Shown here: one piece after another, positions 27,637-36,541 of the stretch
Layout: each line of letters starts with the position of its first letter
Numbering within the stretch: position 1 is the stretch's first letter
NCBI GenBank assembly: GCA_037445225.1
Contig: JBBIKW010000017.1
Coordinates: 16,015-80,014 of the forward strand
Length of the DNA: 64,000 nt
Direction of reading: 5' to 3'
DNA from: M3007 sp037445225
GTDB lineage: Bacteria; Bacteroidota; Bacteroidia; Chitinophagales; Saprospiraceae
Notes under the pieces: generated by a model
Database searches by the model: none
Told to the model about the DNA's origin: nothing
Seen by the model: the letters and a program-made list of their open reading frames with translations, nothing else
Program-made: the position numbers and the translations under genes

Positions 27637-28440
27637 ATGAGCAAGTTTCATTGGATCATCGGCTTATTGGTAGCAGGGGTACTTACTGTGCCCGCTTGTA
27701 AAAAAGACGCCTCCTCTGACGCCGACGTAACGACGGCCGAAGATGTGGCTACGGCCGAAGATTTTTCCGCAGAGATCGACCAGGCCGTAGATATTGCTAT
27801 CGAAGAGCGCGGCGGCAGTGGCAGTTGTCCTACGGTGACCTTAGCGCAGCCCTGGGGCACCTGGCCCAACACCATTACCATCGACTACGGCACAGCGGGG
27901 TGCCTGGGGCCGAACGGCGAGCATGTGCTCAAAGGCAAGATCATCATCACTCAGAGCGCTGAGATGTTTACCGCTGGAGCACAGCGCACCAAGACCTTCG
28001 AAAACTTCTACGTCGACGACGTGCGCGTGGAGGGCACTAAAACCTGGCGAAACAACGGTCAAAACGCTGCCGGCGAGTGGTCGTACACGCGCGAGGCTTC
28101 CGGGATGAAGCTGACCTACGCCGATGGAGCTACGACTACGTGGAACCACACGCATACGGCAACGCTGGCACAGGGAGGCGCAACGCCTACTCATTGGGAT
28201 AACGTGTGGAAGATCACCGGCAACACTTCGGGTGTTAATCGAAATGGAGCAGCGTTCTCTTCCACTATTGTGGAGCCCCTCGTCAAGCGCGGTAACTGCC
28301 GTTGGATCGTCGAAGGGAAGGTTGAATTTACGCGCAATGGTCAGACCTCGATATTGGATTTCGGCAACGGCACTTGCGACCGCTTTGGTCGCCTGACGCT
28401 GCCCAACGGCGAGGAGGTCGTCGTACGCTTGCGGCGCTAA
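27637..28440 (+). CDS. Uncharacterised lipoprotein
   Basis: A 267-residue protein with a lipoprotein signal (KFHWIIGLLVAGVLTVPAC) whose Cys is followed by KKDASSDAD. Acidic residues soon after the Cys resemble the surface-export signal described for Bacteroidota lipoproteins. The mature part is rich in Thr, Gly and Trp and has the look of a beta-sandwich (SCPTVTL, TIDYGTAGCLGPNGEH, RLTLPNGEEVVVRLRR). I recognise no family. A strong terminator follows. A second ATG two codons upstream is possible. Confidence 0.75.
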   Translation: MSKFHWIIGLLVAGVLTVPACKKDASSDADVTTAEDVATAEDFSAEIDQAVDIAIEERGGSGSCPTVTLAQPWGTWPNTITIDYGTAGCLGPNGEHVLKGKIIITQSAEMFTAGAQRTKTFENFYVDDVRVEGTKTWRNNGQNAAGEWSYTREASGMKLTYADGATTTWNHTHTATLAQGGATPTHWDNVWKITGNTSGVNRNGAAFSSTIVEPLVKRGNCRWIVEGKVEFTRNGQTSILDFGNGTCDRFGRLTLPNGEEVVVRLRR

Positions 28441-28464
28441 CTCTTCCTACCCGCTTTGGCTGAG

Positions 28465-28507
28465 AGGCGGCTACACCGGCAAGGCGCCGTGTAGCCGCCT
28501 TCTTTTA
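28465..28507 (+). terminator. Intrinsic terminator between two convergent genes
   Basis: A 12-bp perfect stem (AGGCGGCTACAC and GTGTAGCCGCCT, arms 28465-28476 and 28489-28500) encloses a GC-rich 12-base loop and is followed by TCTTTTATT. It lies 25 bases beyond the lipoprotein stop and just before the convergent PASTA gene stop. Confidence 0.85.
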
Positions 28508-29341
28508 TTGGCATCCCGCTGGGAGTTCTTGAGTTAAGTACAGGTCGATCTGCTCGCCGATGCGCAATATGCCGTTTGGGTCGTACGGCGGTGATTGCCG
28601 CCACACGTAGGCCGACATTTCGTCTACCACGGTAGCATCTTTGATGACGGCGCCCACATTTAGATTACTGCTCGTGATGAGAAAGCGCGCCGCGTCGTAG
28701 GTGAGACAAAGGCAGTTGGGGATTTCGACTACCACAGCCACTTGTTCGGAGACGACAAAATCTATTTCCGAGCCCATCTCTACCTCGAATCCGTATCGAA
28801 TAGCTTGAGTGATGGTGTCGCCGCGGTAGAGGACGTCGATGATCGTGTTAGGGGTAAGCTTTGGGTTGGCGATGCGCGCAATGACGCGCGGCTTTAGGCC
28901 CAAGCGTTGGCACTTTCGGCTATACAGGTCGTAGTCGTCATTGCCCACTAAATTGGGCAAGCGCACGATGTCGGGGTTTCGTTTGGTTACCGTAAAATAC
29001 AAAGTACGACCCTCCTTGACCCGGCTTTGCGGCTTGGGGTTTTGCATCAGCACCACGCCGGGCGGCTTTTCCGGCACGTAGATGGAATCGTTGACAACGA
29101 TCTGAAAGCCGCGCAGACGCGCCTTATGGGAAGCTTCGCGAAAGCCCATGCCCACGAAGTTGGGCACCTGTACGCTCTCGCCGTGTTGCGTATAGCATTT
29201 CAGCCACCACATCGTCAGCATGAGAAGGCCTCCCATCGCTCCTATCAAACTCAGGCAGTTTCGAACGACATAGGGTTCGGTTAGGAAGCTGTATACTTCT
29301 AACCCTACTCGTCGGAGAAAGATCCATCCTTCTTGCATCAT
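28505..29341 (-). CDS. PASTA-domain membrane protein
   Basis: A 278-residue protein with a membrane helix near residues 30-55 (LSLIGAMGGLLMLTMWWL) and three PASTA repeats outside, beginning at VQVPNFVGMGFREA, VRLPNLVGNDDYDL and VVEIPNCLCLTYDA. PASTA modules bind muropeptides in kinases and penicillin-binding proteins of other phyla. Here no kinase or transpeptidase domain is attached. The start is uncertain among close ATGs at 29338, 29341 and 29356, and the -7 element at 29385 fits all of them. Its role in the cell wall is an inference. Confidence 0.88.
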   Translation of the reverse strand: MMQEGWIFLRRVGLEVYSFLTEPYVVRNCLSLIGAMGGLLMLTMWWLKCYTQHGESVQVPNFVGMGFREASHKARLRGFQIVVNDSIYVPEKPPGVVLMQNPKPQSRVKEGRTLYFTVTKRNPDIVRLPNLVGNDDYDLYSRKCQRLGLKPRVIARIANPKLTPNTIIDVLYRGDTITQAIRYGFEVEMGSEIDFVVSEQVAVVVEIPNCLCLTYDAARFLITSSNLNVGAVIKDATVVDEMSAYVWRQSPPYDPNGILRIGEQIDLYLTQELPAGCQ

Positions 29342-29384
29342 ATGAAAAGGCCGCAATACAGCACGGTGTGTCCTCTGCGCGGCG

Positions 29385-29392
29385 CAAAAGTA
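29385..29392 (-). promoter_or_regulatory. -7 promoter element of the PASTA protein gene
   Basis: TACTTTTG on the minus strand, about 43 bases before the start codon, a perfect match to TAnnTTTG. Confidence 0.55.
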
Positions 29393-29430
29393 ATTCGGTG
29401 CAGCGGTATATACTCGCTTTGGGGGCGGAG

Positions 29431-32400
29431 CTATTCTTTAAGGAAACGGACCACGTGGCGCCCTCCTTGCGGCGAGGTTACTGCCAGAAAGTATATGCCT
29501 GAGGGCCAAGCAGCAGGTAGCTGGAGGGTGTGCAGTGCTCCAGCAATCGGAATGACATCGTCCAAGAGCAGGCGTCCTAACCTATCCGATATGCGTATCT
29601 GCACAGGCTCAGCCGGCCACCCTTGGGTATCCACGTACAGGCGTTCGACCGCAGGGTTAGGATATACTGCTACAGACAGGGCACTTGACAAGTCCATCGC
29701 TTTCGACCGCGCGTCCGCTTCTTCGCCTGTAAGAGGTGCGGTCTGCTGTACTACGCAGTCGAAAACGTTCAAGTGGGTTTCTACATACGTCTGCGGCGCC
29801 AGTCGTGCCAAAGCGTAGATAAATATAGGGTCGGCCTGGGGAGGAAGGGTATACTCAAAAATGTCGGCCTCTCCTTGGCCGATACCCGCTCCCACAGCCG
29901 TGAACCGGATGGATCGCCGAGGAGCCAGATGCGGGTTGCGCACAGTATAGGGGCGGCCATTGGGCGACATGTATACCGTTCCCTGAAGTGGAGACACTGC
30001 CGTCACGCCCTGCGGAAGTTCGTAGGCGATAGACACCAATGGCGCTGGGCATTTATTGATCAGCCGCATGCGATAGGTCTTTTCTCCGGCGGTGTTGCGC
30101 TGGATGCTCAAAATCTCAAAGCGCAGACAGGGTGTCTCCTTCACATCGCAGGGCAGGTCGTCGGCAGAAGCAACCTTCACCTGTACGGTAAAGCAGCAAG
30201 AAGCCTCGGTGGCGCACCCGTCCTCCGCGCTAAAGCAGACGACGGTTGCTCCCACGGGGAAGGAGGCGCCGCTGGGCAACCCTTGTGTGAGGGTGGCGAC
30301 CGGCGCGCCACAAGGGCAATCGCTTGTCAATGCCGGCGCATCGTAGTTGACCAGAGCGCTGTTCGTTCCTACGGGAGCCGTCACGGCAATGTTGGCGGGG
30401 CATTGGAGGGCCAGCGCACTGGTGTAGAAGTCTATGGCAAACGTGTCGTGCAAGACACATCCTAACGAGTCGGTCGCCAGCACAGTATACACTGTTGGCT
30501 GTGCGGGCTGGGCCGTCACTGTTGGACAGGTAGTACAGTCTAACCCATCGGCTGGAGCCCAAACATAGGTAGTAAAGCCGGGAAGCGCGTAGGAAACAGC
30601 GGCGCCCGGACAGATCACCGTGTCGCCAAATCGGATATCGGGCAGCAGGCTGTAGGTATAGAACACGGAGTCGCGCTGTATGCGGCCGCAGGCGTCCGTA
30701 ACTTCTACCCAATAATACAGCCCCGGCTCTGTAGCGGTGAAGGTCTGTGCCGTAGAGCCGTCTTGCCATACGTATTGGACATAGCCCTCACCGGCATCGA
30801 GCACGGCAGGCACTTTCTCGCACGCGATGATATCTGGCCCTAAATTGAGCTCCTGCACTTTTGGCGGCGTGAGCGCCGCAACAGAGAGGTTATTCTTGTA
30901 GTCGCATTCTACCACACTGCCTGCCGGCAGGTCTTCTAAAGAAAAGGGCGTGCTCAGGGAATTGTCGTAGTTGACGACGCTATATACTGTCTGCACGCCT
31001 TGCAGCGAGAGCCAGGCGGCGTTGGGGAGCAGCCCGCTTCGACATTCACCCGGAGCCAGCGGGGGTGTCAAGGAAAGGGTGGCACTCCCAAGGGCGCTGG
31101 CGCTGTCTTGAGTAGGATTGTCGGCGTAAAACCAGACTTCCACAAAGCCGGCGGCTTCTACACCGCCGTTGTTGCAGATCGTATATGTCGGAGCAGCGCC
31201 GCCGCCAGTGCATGTAATGCTGTCGAGGCGAAAGGTCAGGTCGGGCAGGTTGGCACAGTCGTTCGGCTGGCACAGCAGCGCCGTCTTAGGTGTAAAAGGT
31301 GTAGGCGCGGTGGTGGGCCAGGGCAAGAGAAAGAGCGGCTGGTTGGGGACGAACAAAGTAGGCGTGCGCGGTTGTACGGTATCTACCGAGGCAACGGCAG
31401 CAGGTTCGAGCACCAGCTGGCATGTCTGTTCCAAAGGTCTGGACAGGTCTATTTTGAACAGGAACGCTTGTGTGGGCGCCGCGCTTGTGTTTCCCGTCAC
31501 ATACAGCGCGCCACGGTGCATTGCCGCCGCGTGCAACCCTTCTCCAAAAGGTGCCGGCAGGTCGATAGTGAATACTCGGGTCAGCTCTCCCGCTTTATTT
31601 GTCTGAGCGATAAACCGCTCAGCGTGCCGACCGTAAATGAGAAAGCCGTCGGGTAAAGAGAACAGCTGTGTGGCATACGACTGGTCTTGTTGAGGGAACT
31701 GGATTTCTTTGACCCAGAGCAGCTCGCCGTCGGAGGAGTGCTTTTGCATGTAGGTGCGCACCGGCGCATAGTCGGCAGGGGCTGATGCGGTCCCATTAAA
31801 GATCGAATACACGGCGTTGTCCTCCACAACCACGTCGGTTGCTCTGAGGTCTAAGATGGTCTTAGGCGTCGCCGGCGCTATGGGCGTGCTCTTTACCCAT
31901 TTGACTGCGCCTGTATTTGTCGCAGCGCGCAGAACGAAGGGAAGGTTGCCTTGATACTGGTTGGCCGAGGCGCGCTCTTGGTGGAAACCCACGACAAACG
32001 CATCGCCTTGATGGAGGACGAGGCGCGTAGGTACGGCAAGGCTGTCTAAGCGGTATCCAAAGGGCGGGCTAGGTAGTACGGCGCCGTTTTGGCGGTTTAT
32101 TCGAAGGAGTTCCACAGAAAAAGAGGAGAGACACACCCCATAGGCATTGTTAAAAGGCATGTCGACTATGGTGCCCAAGCTGAAAAAATCCTGTTCAGAA
32201 ATCCGCGCCCACAACACTTGGCGCGCAGCGGGGTCGTAGCGCAGGAGGAAGCTGCTCGTGTACGGTTCGCTTTGGTGCCGCCCCATAATCGCCAGTTTTC
32301 CTTCGGAGTCGAGCAAGGCGCTCAACGGGTGTACGGGCAAGCTGCTGCTGACCTGCCAGTAGTCTGCAGAAAGTAAGGCTCCTTGGGCGGAGATGTTCAG

Positions 32401-32580
32401 TAAGGCCAAATCGCCGCCGCGCGTGCCGACGACAAACACACTGCTATCGGGCCCAGGACATACGACGTGTGCCACTATCCCACTGTCGAGGGTGAGCAAG
32501 AAAGATGCAGAACCCAACTGGGCCAAGACAGGCAATGGCGTTATAGCCATAGCCAAGGGCAAATAGGAAGTGAATCGCAT
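29431..32580 (-). CDS. Large secreted T9SS cargo with CARDB-like and HYR domains
   Basis: A 1049-residue exported protein. The signal peptide (MRFTSYLPLAMAITPLPVLAQ) is followed by a repeat-rich region of beta-propeller character (about 25-440), a CARDB-like segment (about 455-590), a Cys-containing PKD-like part (about 600-730), a HYR domain with CPANIAVTAPVGTNSALVNY (about 735-815) and a type A T9SS C-terminal sorting domain (about 965-1049) that contains VYPNPAVERLYVD and ends YFLAVTSPQGGRHVVRFLKE. The CTD directs export across the outer membrane and surface attachment. No enzyme motif is recognised. An adhesin or surface-structure role is an inference. Confidence 0.88.
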   Translation of the reverse strand: MRFTSYLPLAMAITPLPVLAQLGSASFLLTLDSGIVAHVVCPGPDSSVFVVGTRGGDLALLNISAQGALLSADYWQVSSSLPVHPLSALLDSEGKLAIMGRHQSEPYTSSFLLRYDPAARQVLWARISEQDFFSLGTIVDMPFNNAYGVCLSSFSVELLRINRQNGAVLPSPPFGYRLDSLAVPTRLVLHQGDAFVVGFHQERASANQYQGNLPFVLRAATNTGAVKWVKSTPIAPATPKTILDLRATDVVVEDNAVYSIFNGTASAPADYAPVRTYMQKHSSDGELLWVKEIQFPQQDQSYATQLFSLPDGFLIYGRHAERFIAQTNKAGELTRVFTIDLPAPFGEGLHAAAMHRGALYVTGNTSAAPTQAFLFKIDLSRPLEQTCQLVLEPAAVASVDTVQPRTPTLFVPNQPLFLLPWPTTAPTPFTPKTALLCQPNDCANLPDLTFRLDSITCTGGGAAPTYTICNNGGVEAAGFVEVWFYADNPTQDSASALGSATLSLTPPLAPGECRSGLLPNAAWLSLQGVQTVYSVVNYDNSLSTPFSLEDLPAGSVVECDYKNNLSVAALTPPKVQELNLGPDIIACEKVPAVLDAGEGYVQYVWQDGSTAQTFTATEPGLYYWVEVTDACGRIQRDSVFYTYSLLPDIRFGDTVICPGAAVSYALPGFTTYVWAPADGLDCTTCPTVTAQPAQPTVYTVLATDSLGCVLHDTFAIDFYTSALALQCPANIAVTAPVGTNSALVNYDAPALTSDCPCGAPVATLTQGLPSGASFPVGATVVCFSAEDGCATEASCCFTVQVKVASADDLPCDVKETPCLRFEILSIQRNTAGEKTYRMRLINKCPAPLVSIAYELPQGVTAVSPLQGTVYMSPNGRPYTVRNPHLAPRRSIRFTAVGAGIGQGEADIFEYTLPPQADPIFIYALARLAPQTYVETHLNVFDCVVQQTAPLTGEEADARSKAMDLSSALSVAVYPNPAVERLYVDTQGWPAEPVQIRISDRLGRLLLDDVIPIAGALHTLQLPAAWPSGIYFLAVTSPQGGRHVVRFLKE

Positions 32581-32674
32581 GCTTTTGGGAGTGGTTTGGG
32601 TGAAACAAAAAAGCGTCCGGCAAATTTAATCGCTACACCCTAAAGAGAACCGTCGTCAAGGCGTCAGAGTGCCT

Positions 32675-32682
32675 TACCTTCG
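32675..32682 (+). promoter_or_regulatory. Possible -7 promoter element of glgP
   Basis: TACCTTCG differs from TAnnTTTG at one position and lies 29 bases before the ATG at 32712. A weak call. Confidence 0.3.
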
Positions 32683-32711
32683 CGCGTTCTTCTTCCAGAA
32701 ATCTTTTTTTC

Positions 32712-35291
32712 ATGACGCGACATTTGGCCATGGTGGGAAACCTGACCGAAAGCACGATGAAGCTGAAGCGCATCTTTATAGAGCCCACGCTTCCTGAGGG
32801 ATTGGCACCTTTGCGAGAATTGGCGCATAACCTATGGTGGTCGTGGGATGACGAGGCAAGAGACCTGTTTGCCTCCATAGATGCCATCCAGTTCGAAAAG
32901 TTGAATTACAATCCCATAGCGCTATTAGACAGCCTGAGCATAGAGCAAGCGCAGGAATTGCTCGACAATGAGCCCTTTATGGCGCGCATGAGAAGCGTCA
33001 TGGAGCGTTTTCGCGCCTATATGGCGCAAAAGCCCGAACAGACCCATCCAAAGGTGGCCTATTTTTGTATGGAGTATGGCCTTCACCAGAGCCTGCGCCT
33101 ATATTCGGGAGGCTTGGGCGTGTTGGCGGGCGACTATTTGAAAGAGGCGAGCGACCGCCTTTTCCCGTTAGTAGCCGTAGGGCTTCTGTACCGATACGGC
33201 TATTTTCAGCAGACCCTCTCGCTGCACGGCGAGCAAATTCATCAATTGGAGGCAGCTAAGTTTACGCAGTTGCCCTTGCTTCCGGTGCGCGACGAGCACG
33301 GAGAATGGGTGAAGATCCACGTGAATTTGGGCGCGCGGACCGTGTGGGCAAAGGTTTGGCAGATTAACGTCGGCCGAGTGCCGCTCTACCTACTCGACAC
33401 CGATATCGACGACAATCTCTGGGAAGACCGCGGCATTACGCATCAGCTGTACGGCGGCGACAATGAGCACCGCCTGAAGCAAGAGATCTTGCTGGGCATC
33501 GGCGGCGTGCGCTTAATGGAAGCGCTGCGCATCAAACCCGATTTGTACCACCTCAACGAAGGGCATGCTGCCTTCTTGGGTCTGGAGCGACTGCGCCACT
33601 ATATGGAAAACGAGGAGCTTTCTTGCGAAGAAGCTTTAGAACTCGTGCGCGCTACCCAACTGTTCACCACCCATACTCCAGTGCCGGCAGGGCACGACTC
33701 TTTCCCAGAGGCGTTGTTGCGCACCTATCTGTTCGACTATCTGTACAATTTAGATATGCCGTGGGAAACCTTCGTGGCCATGGGCCGCCTGGCTCCTCAA
33801 GACCCCAACGAGCCCTTTTCCATGAGCCACTTTGCCTTGCGTACCTCTTCAGAGGCAAACGGTGTCAGCCGCTTGCACGGAGAGGTGAGCCGCCGCATGT
33901 TCAACGACCTATACCCCGACTACAACCACGCCGAAATCCACATCGGCTACGTCACAAACAGCGTGCACCTGAACACTTGGACAGCGTCGGAGTGGGCAGC
34001 CCTCTACCAAAAGACCTTCGGCTCGGACTTTTTGCAGCATCAAAGCGACCCGCAGCGGTGGTCGAAAATCTACGAGGTGCCCGACGAGACGCTTTTCGCC
34101 ATTCGCACTGCCCTCAAAAAGCGCCTCCTCGACTGGGTGCGCCGGACGCTGCGCGAAGATCTGACGCGGCGCGGTGAAAATCCGCGCACCGTCTTTGAAG
34201 TGATCAACGCCATACGAGAGGACGCCTTAGTCATCGGCTTCGCTCGGCGCTTTGCTACCTATAAGCGCGCCACGCTGCTCTTCACCAACGAGAAACGCCT
34301 GGCGTCTATCGTAAACCACCCCGACCGGCCCGTCCTCTTCCTCTTTGCGGGAAAGGCGCACCCGGCTGACAAGGGCGGGCAGGAATACATTCGCCTTATT
34401 CATCAAATTACTCAAAACCCGCTCTTTGCCGGAAAGGTGATCTTCTTAGAAAACTACGGCATGGAGATGGCCAAGCTGCTCGTGCAAGGGGTAGACGTCT
34501 GGCTCAACACGCCGACGCGTCCCAAAGAAGCCAGCGGCACCAGCGGCATGAAGGCCGTGCTCAATGGCGTGCTCAACTTCTCCGTCTTGGACGGCTGGTG
34601 GGTAGAGGGCTACCGCCCAGGAGCCGGTTGGGCGCTGCCCGAGCACGATACATACAAAGATCCGGTGCTGCAAAACGAGCTGGACGCGGAGACCATCTAC
34701 AACATCTTGGAGACAGAGATCATCCCGGCCTATTTCGACCGCGATGATCGCGGCATCAGTGCGGCGTGGATGCGCTTCATCAAAAAAAATATCGCCGAAA
34801 TAGCCCCTCATTTCGTGATGAAGCGCATGCTCGACGATTACCATACCCAATACTACGAAAAGCTGCGGCGGCGCAGTCAGCGCTTAGCGGCCAATCAATA
34901 CCACGCCTTGCGCGAGTTGGTCGAGTGGAAAAAGTATGTGCGCCGCGCCTGGGATGCCATCGACTTGGTCGCCTTAGAAGCGCCCGACACGTTCAACTAT
35001 CCTCTTCCTTTGGGCGCTCCATTTGAGGCGCGGATTACACTCAACCTGCAAACCCTAAGCTCGTCAGATGTGGGCGTCGAAGTGGTCTTTATGCGGCGCC
35101 ATACCGAGACCGAGTTAGAAGTGGTCGACATTCGCCCGCTCGAATTGGAGCATCAGAAGGGCAACACGGCAACTTATTCGTGTAACTTTACCCCACAAAA
35201 AGCGGGTGTCTTTGAGTACGGCTTCCGTATTTTTCCAAAACACCCTATGTTGGCACACCGCCAAGACTTTCCGTTGGTGCGGTGGCTGTGA
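32712..35291 (+). CDS. glgP: Alpha-glucan (glycogen/maltodextrin) phosphorylase
   Basis: Releases glucose-1-phosphate from glycogen or maltodextrins using PLP. It is an 859-residue protein of the short GlgP type that begins with a DUF3417-like region (LRELAHNLWWSWDDEAR). The PLP-binding lysine lies in EASGTSGMKAVLNG at about residue 613. Other phosphorylase signatures are YFCMEYGLHQSLR, the GFARRFATYKRATL and HPADKGGQEYI segments and NTPTRPKEASG. A second ATG at 32757 (MKLKRIFIEP) also fits the family start. With GlgB at 53.4 kb and Fbp at 43.4 kb, it marks glycogen cycling in this genome. Confidence 0.95.
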   Translation: MTRHLAMVGNLTESTMKLKRIFIEPTLPEGLAPLRELAHNLWWSWDDEARDLFASIDAIQFEKLNYNPIALLDSLSIEQAQELLDNEPFMARMRSVMERFRAYMAQKPEQTHPKVAYFCMEYGLHQSLRLYSGGLGVLAGDYLKEASDRLFPLVAVGLLYRYGYFQQTLSLHGEQIHQLEAAKFTQLPLLPVRDEHGEWVKIHVNLGARTVWAKVWQINVGRVPLYLLDTDIDDNLWEDRGITHQLYGGDNEHRLKQEILLGIGGVRLMEALRIKPDLYHLNEGHAAFLGLERLRHYMENEELSCEEALELVRATQLFTTHTPVPAGHDSFPEALLRTYLFDYLYNLDMPWETFVAMGRLAPQDPNEPFSMSHFALRTSSEANGVSRLHGEVSRRMFNDLYPDYNHAEIHIGYVTNSVHLNTWTASEWAALYQKTFGSDFLQHQSDPQRWSKIYEVPDETLFAIRTALKKRLLDWVRRTLREDLTRRGENPRTVFEVINAIREDALVIGFARRFATYKRATLLFTNEKRLASIVNHPDRPVLFLFAGKAHPADKGGQEYIRLIHQITQNPLFAGKVIFLENYGMEMAKLLVQGVDVWLNTPTRPKEASGTSGMKAVLNGVLNFSVLDGWWVEGYRPGAGWALPEHDTYKDPVLQNELDAETIYNILETEIIPAYFDRDDRGISAAWMRFIKKNIAEIAPHFVMKRMLDDYHTQYYEKLRRRSQRLAANQYHALRELVEWKKYVRRAWDAIDLVALEAPDTFNYPLPLGAPFEARITLNLQTLSSSDVGVEVVFMRRHTETELEVVDIRPLELEHQKGNTATYSCNFTPQKAGVFEYGFRIFPKHPMLAHRQDFPLVRWL

Positions 35292-35335
35292 TATAACGAC
35301 AGCAAATATTTTGTAAACGGCTAAAAAAAGAAACT

Positions 35336-36511
35336 ATGCAAGAAGCTTATATCGTAGCCGGTTTTCGGACGGCGGTAGGGAAAGCGGGAAAAGGCGGGTT
35401 CAAACACACCCGTTCCGACGATTTAGCCGTCGAAGTGATTCGCCACTTGATAAGCCAAGTGCCGGGGTTGGAACCCGCCATGGTTGACGACGTCATCGTG
35501 GGTTGCGCCAATCCGGAGGGCGAGCAGGGTTTGCAAATTGGGCGGCTCATCGCTCTTCGCGCGCTGGGTAAGCACGTGCCGGGCATGACGGTCAACCGCT
35601 ACTGTGCTTCCGGCTTGGAAACTATCAGCATTGCTACGGCTAAGATCCGGGCAGGGATGGGGCACTGCTACATTGCTGGCGGCGCGGAGAGCATGAGCCT
35701 CATCCCCATGACCGGCTACAAACTGGCGCCCAACTACCACATCGCCGCGCAAACGCCGGACTACTTAGTAGGTATGGGGCTGACAGCCGAGGCGGTGGCT
35801 AAAAAATACGGCATTACGCGGGAGGCAGCCGATGCCTTTTCGCTGCGCTCGCACCAGCGGGCTGCTGCTGCCATCGACGAGGGCAAGTTCAAAGGCGAGA
35901 TCGTGCCCATCCAAGTCGAAGAGGTATGGGTGGAAGGCGACCGCCGTCAGTCGCGCACCTTCACAGTAGACACGGACGAGGGCGTTCGCCGCGACACCAC
36001 CTTAGAGGCGTTAGCTAAACTGCGCCCAGCCTTTGCTAATGGCGGCGTGGTTACTGCTGGCAACTCCTCGCAGACATCCGACGGAGCCGCTTTTGTCTTG
36101 GTAATGTCTGAGGACTTGGTCAAGCAGCTAAACATTCACCCCGTAGCGCGCTTAGTGGCCTGCGCGGTGGCTGGAGTAGAGCCCCTGCATATGGGCATTG
36201 GCCCAGTGGCCGCCATACCTAAGGCGCTGCAACAGGCGGGCATGCGTTTGGATCAGATTGAGCAAATCGAGCTCAACGAAGCCTTTGCTGTACAGGCGTT
36301 AGCCGTTATCCAGGAGGCGGGTTTAGACCCCGACCGGGTAAATGTCAACGGCGGCGCTATTGCCTTGGGGCATCCCTTGGGCTGTACGGGAGCCAAGCTA
36401 ACGGTACAGCTCATCAACGAGATGCGGCGGCGCAATCAGCGCTACGGGATGGTGACAGCCTGTGTGGGTGGTGGTCAGGGCATTGCCGGCATTATCGAGT
36501 GCTTGAATTAA
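35336..36511 (+). CDS. fadA: Acetyl-CoA acyltransferase (thiolase)
   Basis: Cleaves 3-ketoacyl-CoA or condenses two acyl-CoA molecules. It has 391 residues with the nucleophile C90 (NRYCASGLE), the active-site His in ALGHPLGCTGAK and the second Cys in TACVGGGQG near the C-terminus. The start MQEAYIVAGFRTAVGKAG fits. It is followed by the flippase gene with a 30-base gap on the same strand. No FadB is nearby, so whether it serves beta-oxidation or another pathway is unknown. Confidence 0.94.
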   Translation: MQEAYIVAGFRTAVGKAGKGGFKHTRSDDLAVEVIRHLISQVPGLEPAMVDDVIVGCANPEGEQGLQIGRLIALRALGKHVPGMTVNRYCASGLETISIATAKIRAGMGHCYIAGGAESMSLIPMTGYKLAPNYHIAAQTPDYLVGMGLTAEAVAKKYGITREAADAFSLRSHQRAAAAIDEGKFKGEIVPIQVEEVWVEGDRRQSRTFTVDTDEGVRRDTTLEALAKLRPAFANGGVVTAGNSSQTSDGAAFVLVMSEDLVKQLNIHPVARLVACAVAGVEPLHMGIGPVAAIPKALQQAGMRLDQIEQIELNEAFAVQALAVIQEAGLDPDRVNVNGGAIALGHPLGCTGAKLTVQLINEMRRRNQRYGMVTACVGGGQGIAGIIECLN

Positions 36512-36541
36512 CCTGGGCTTCTAAAGGGCGCTTCGCACCTC

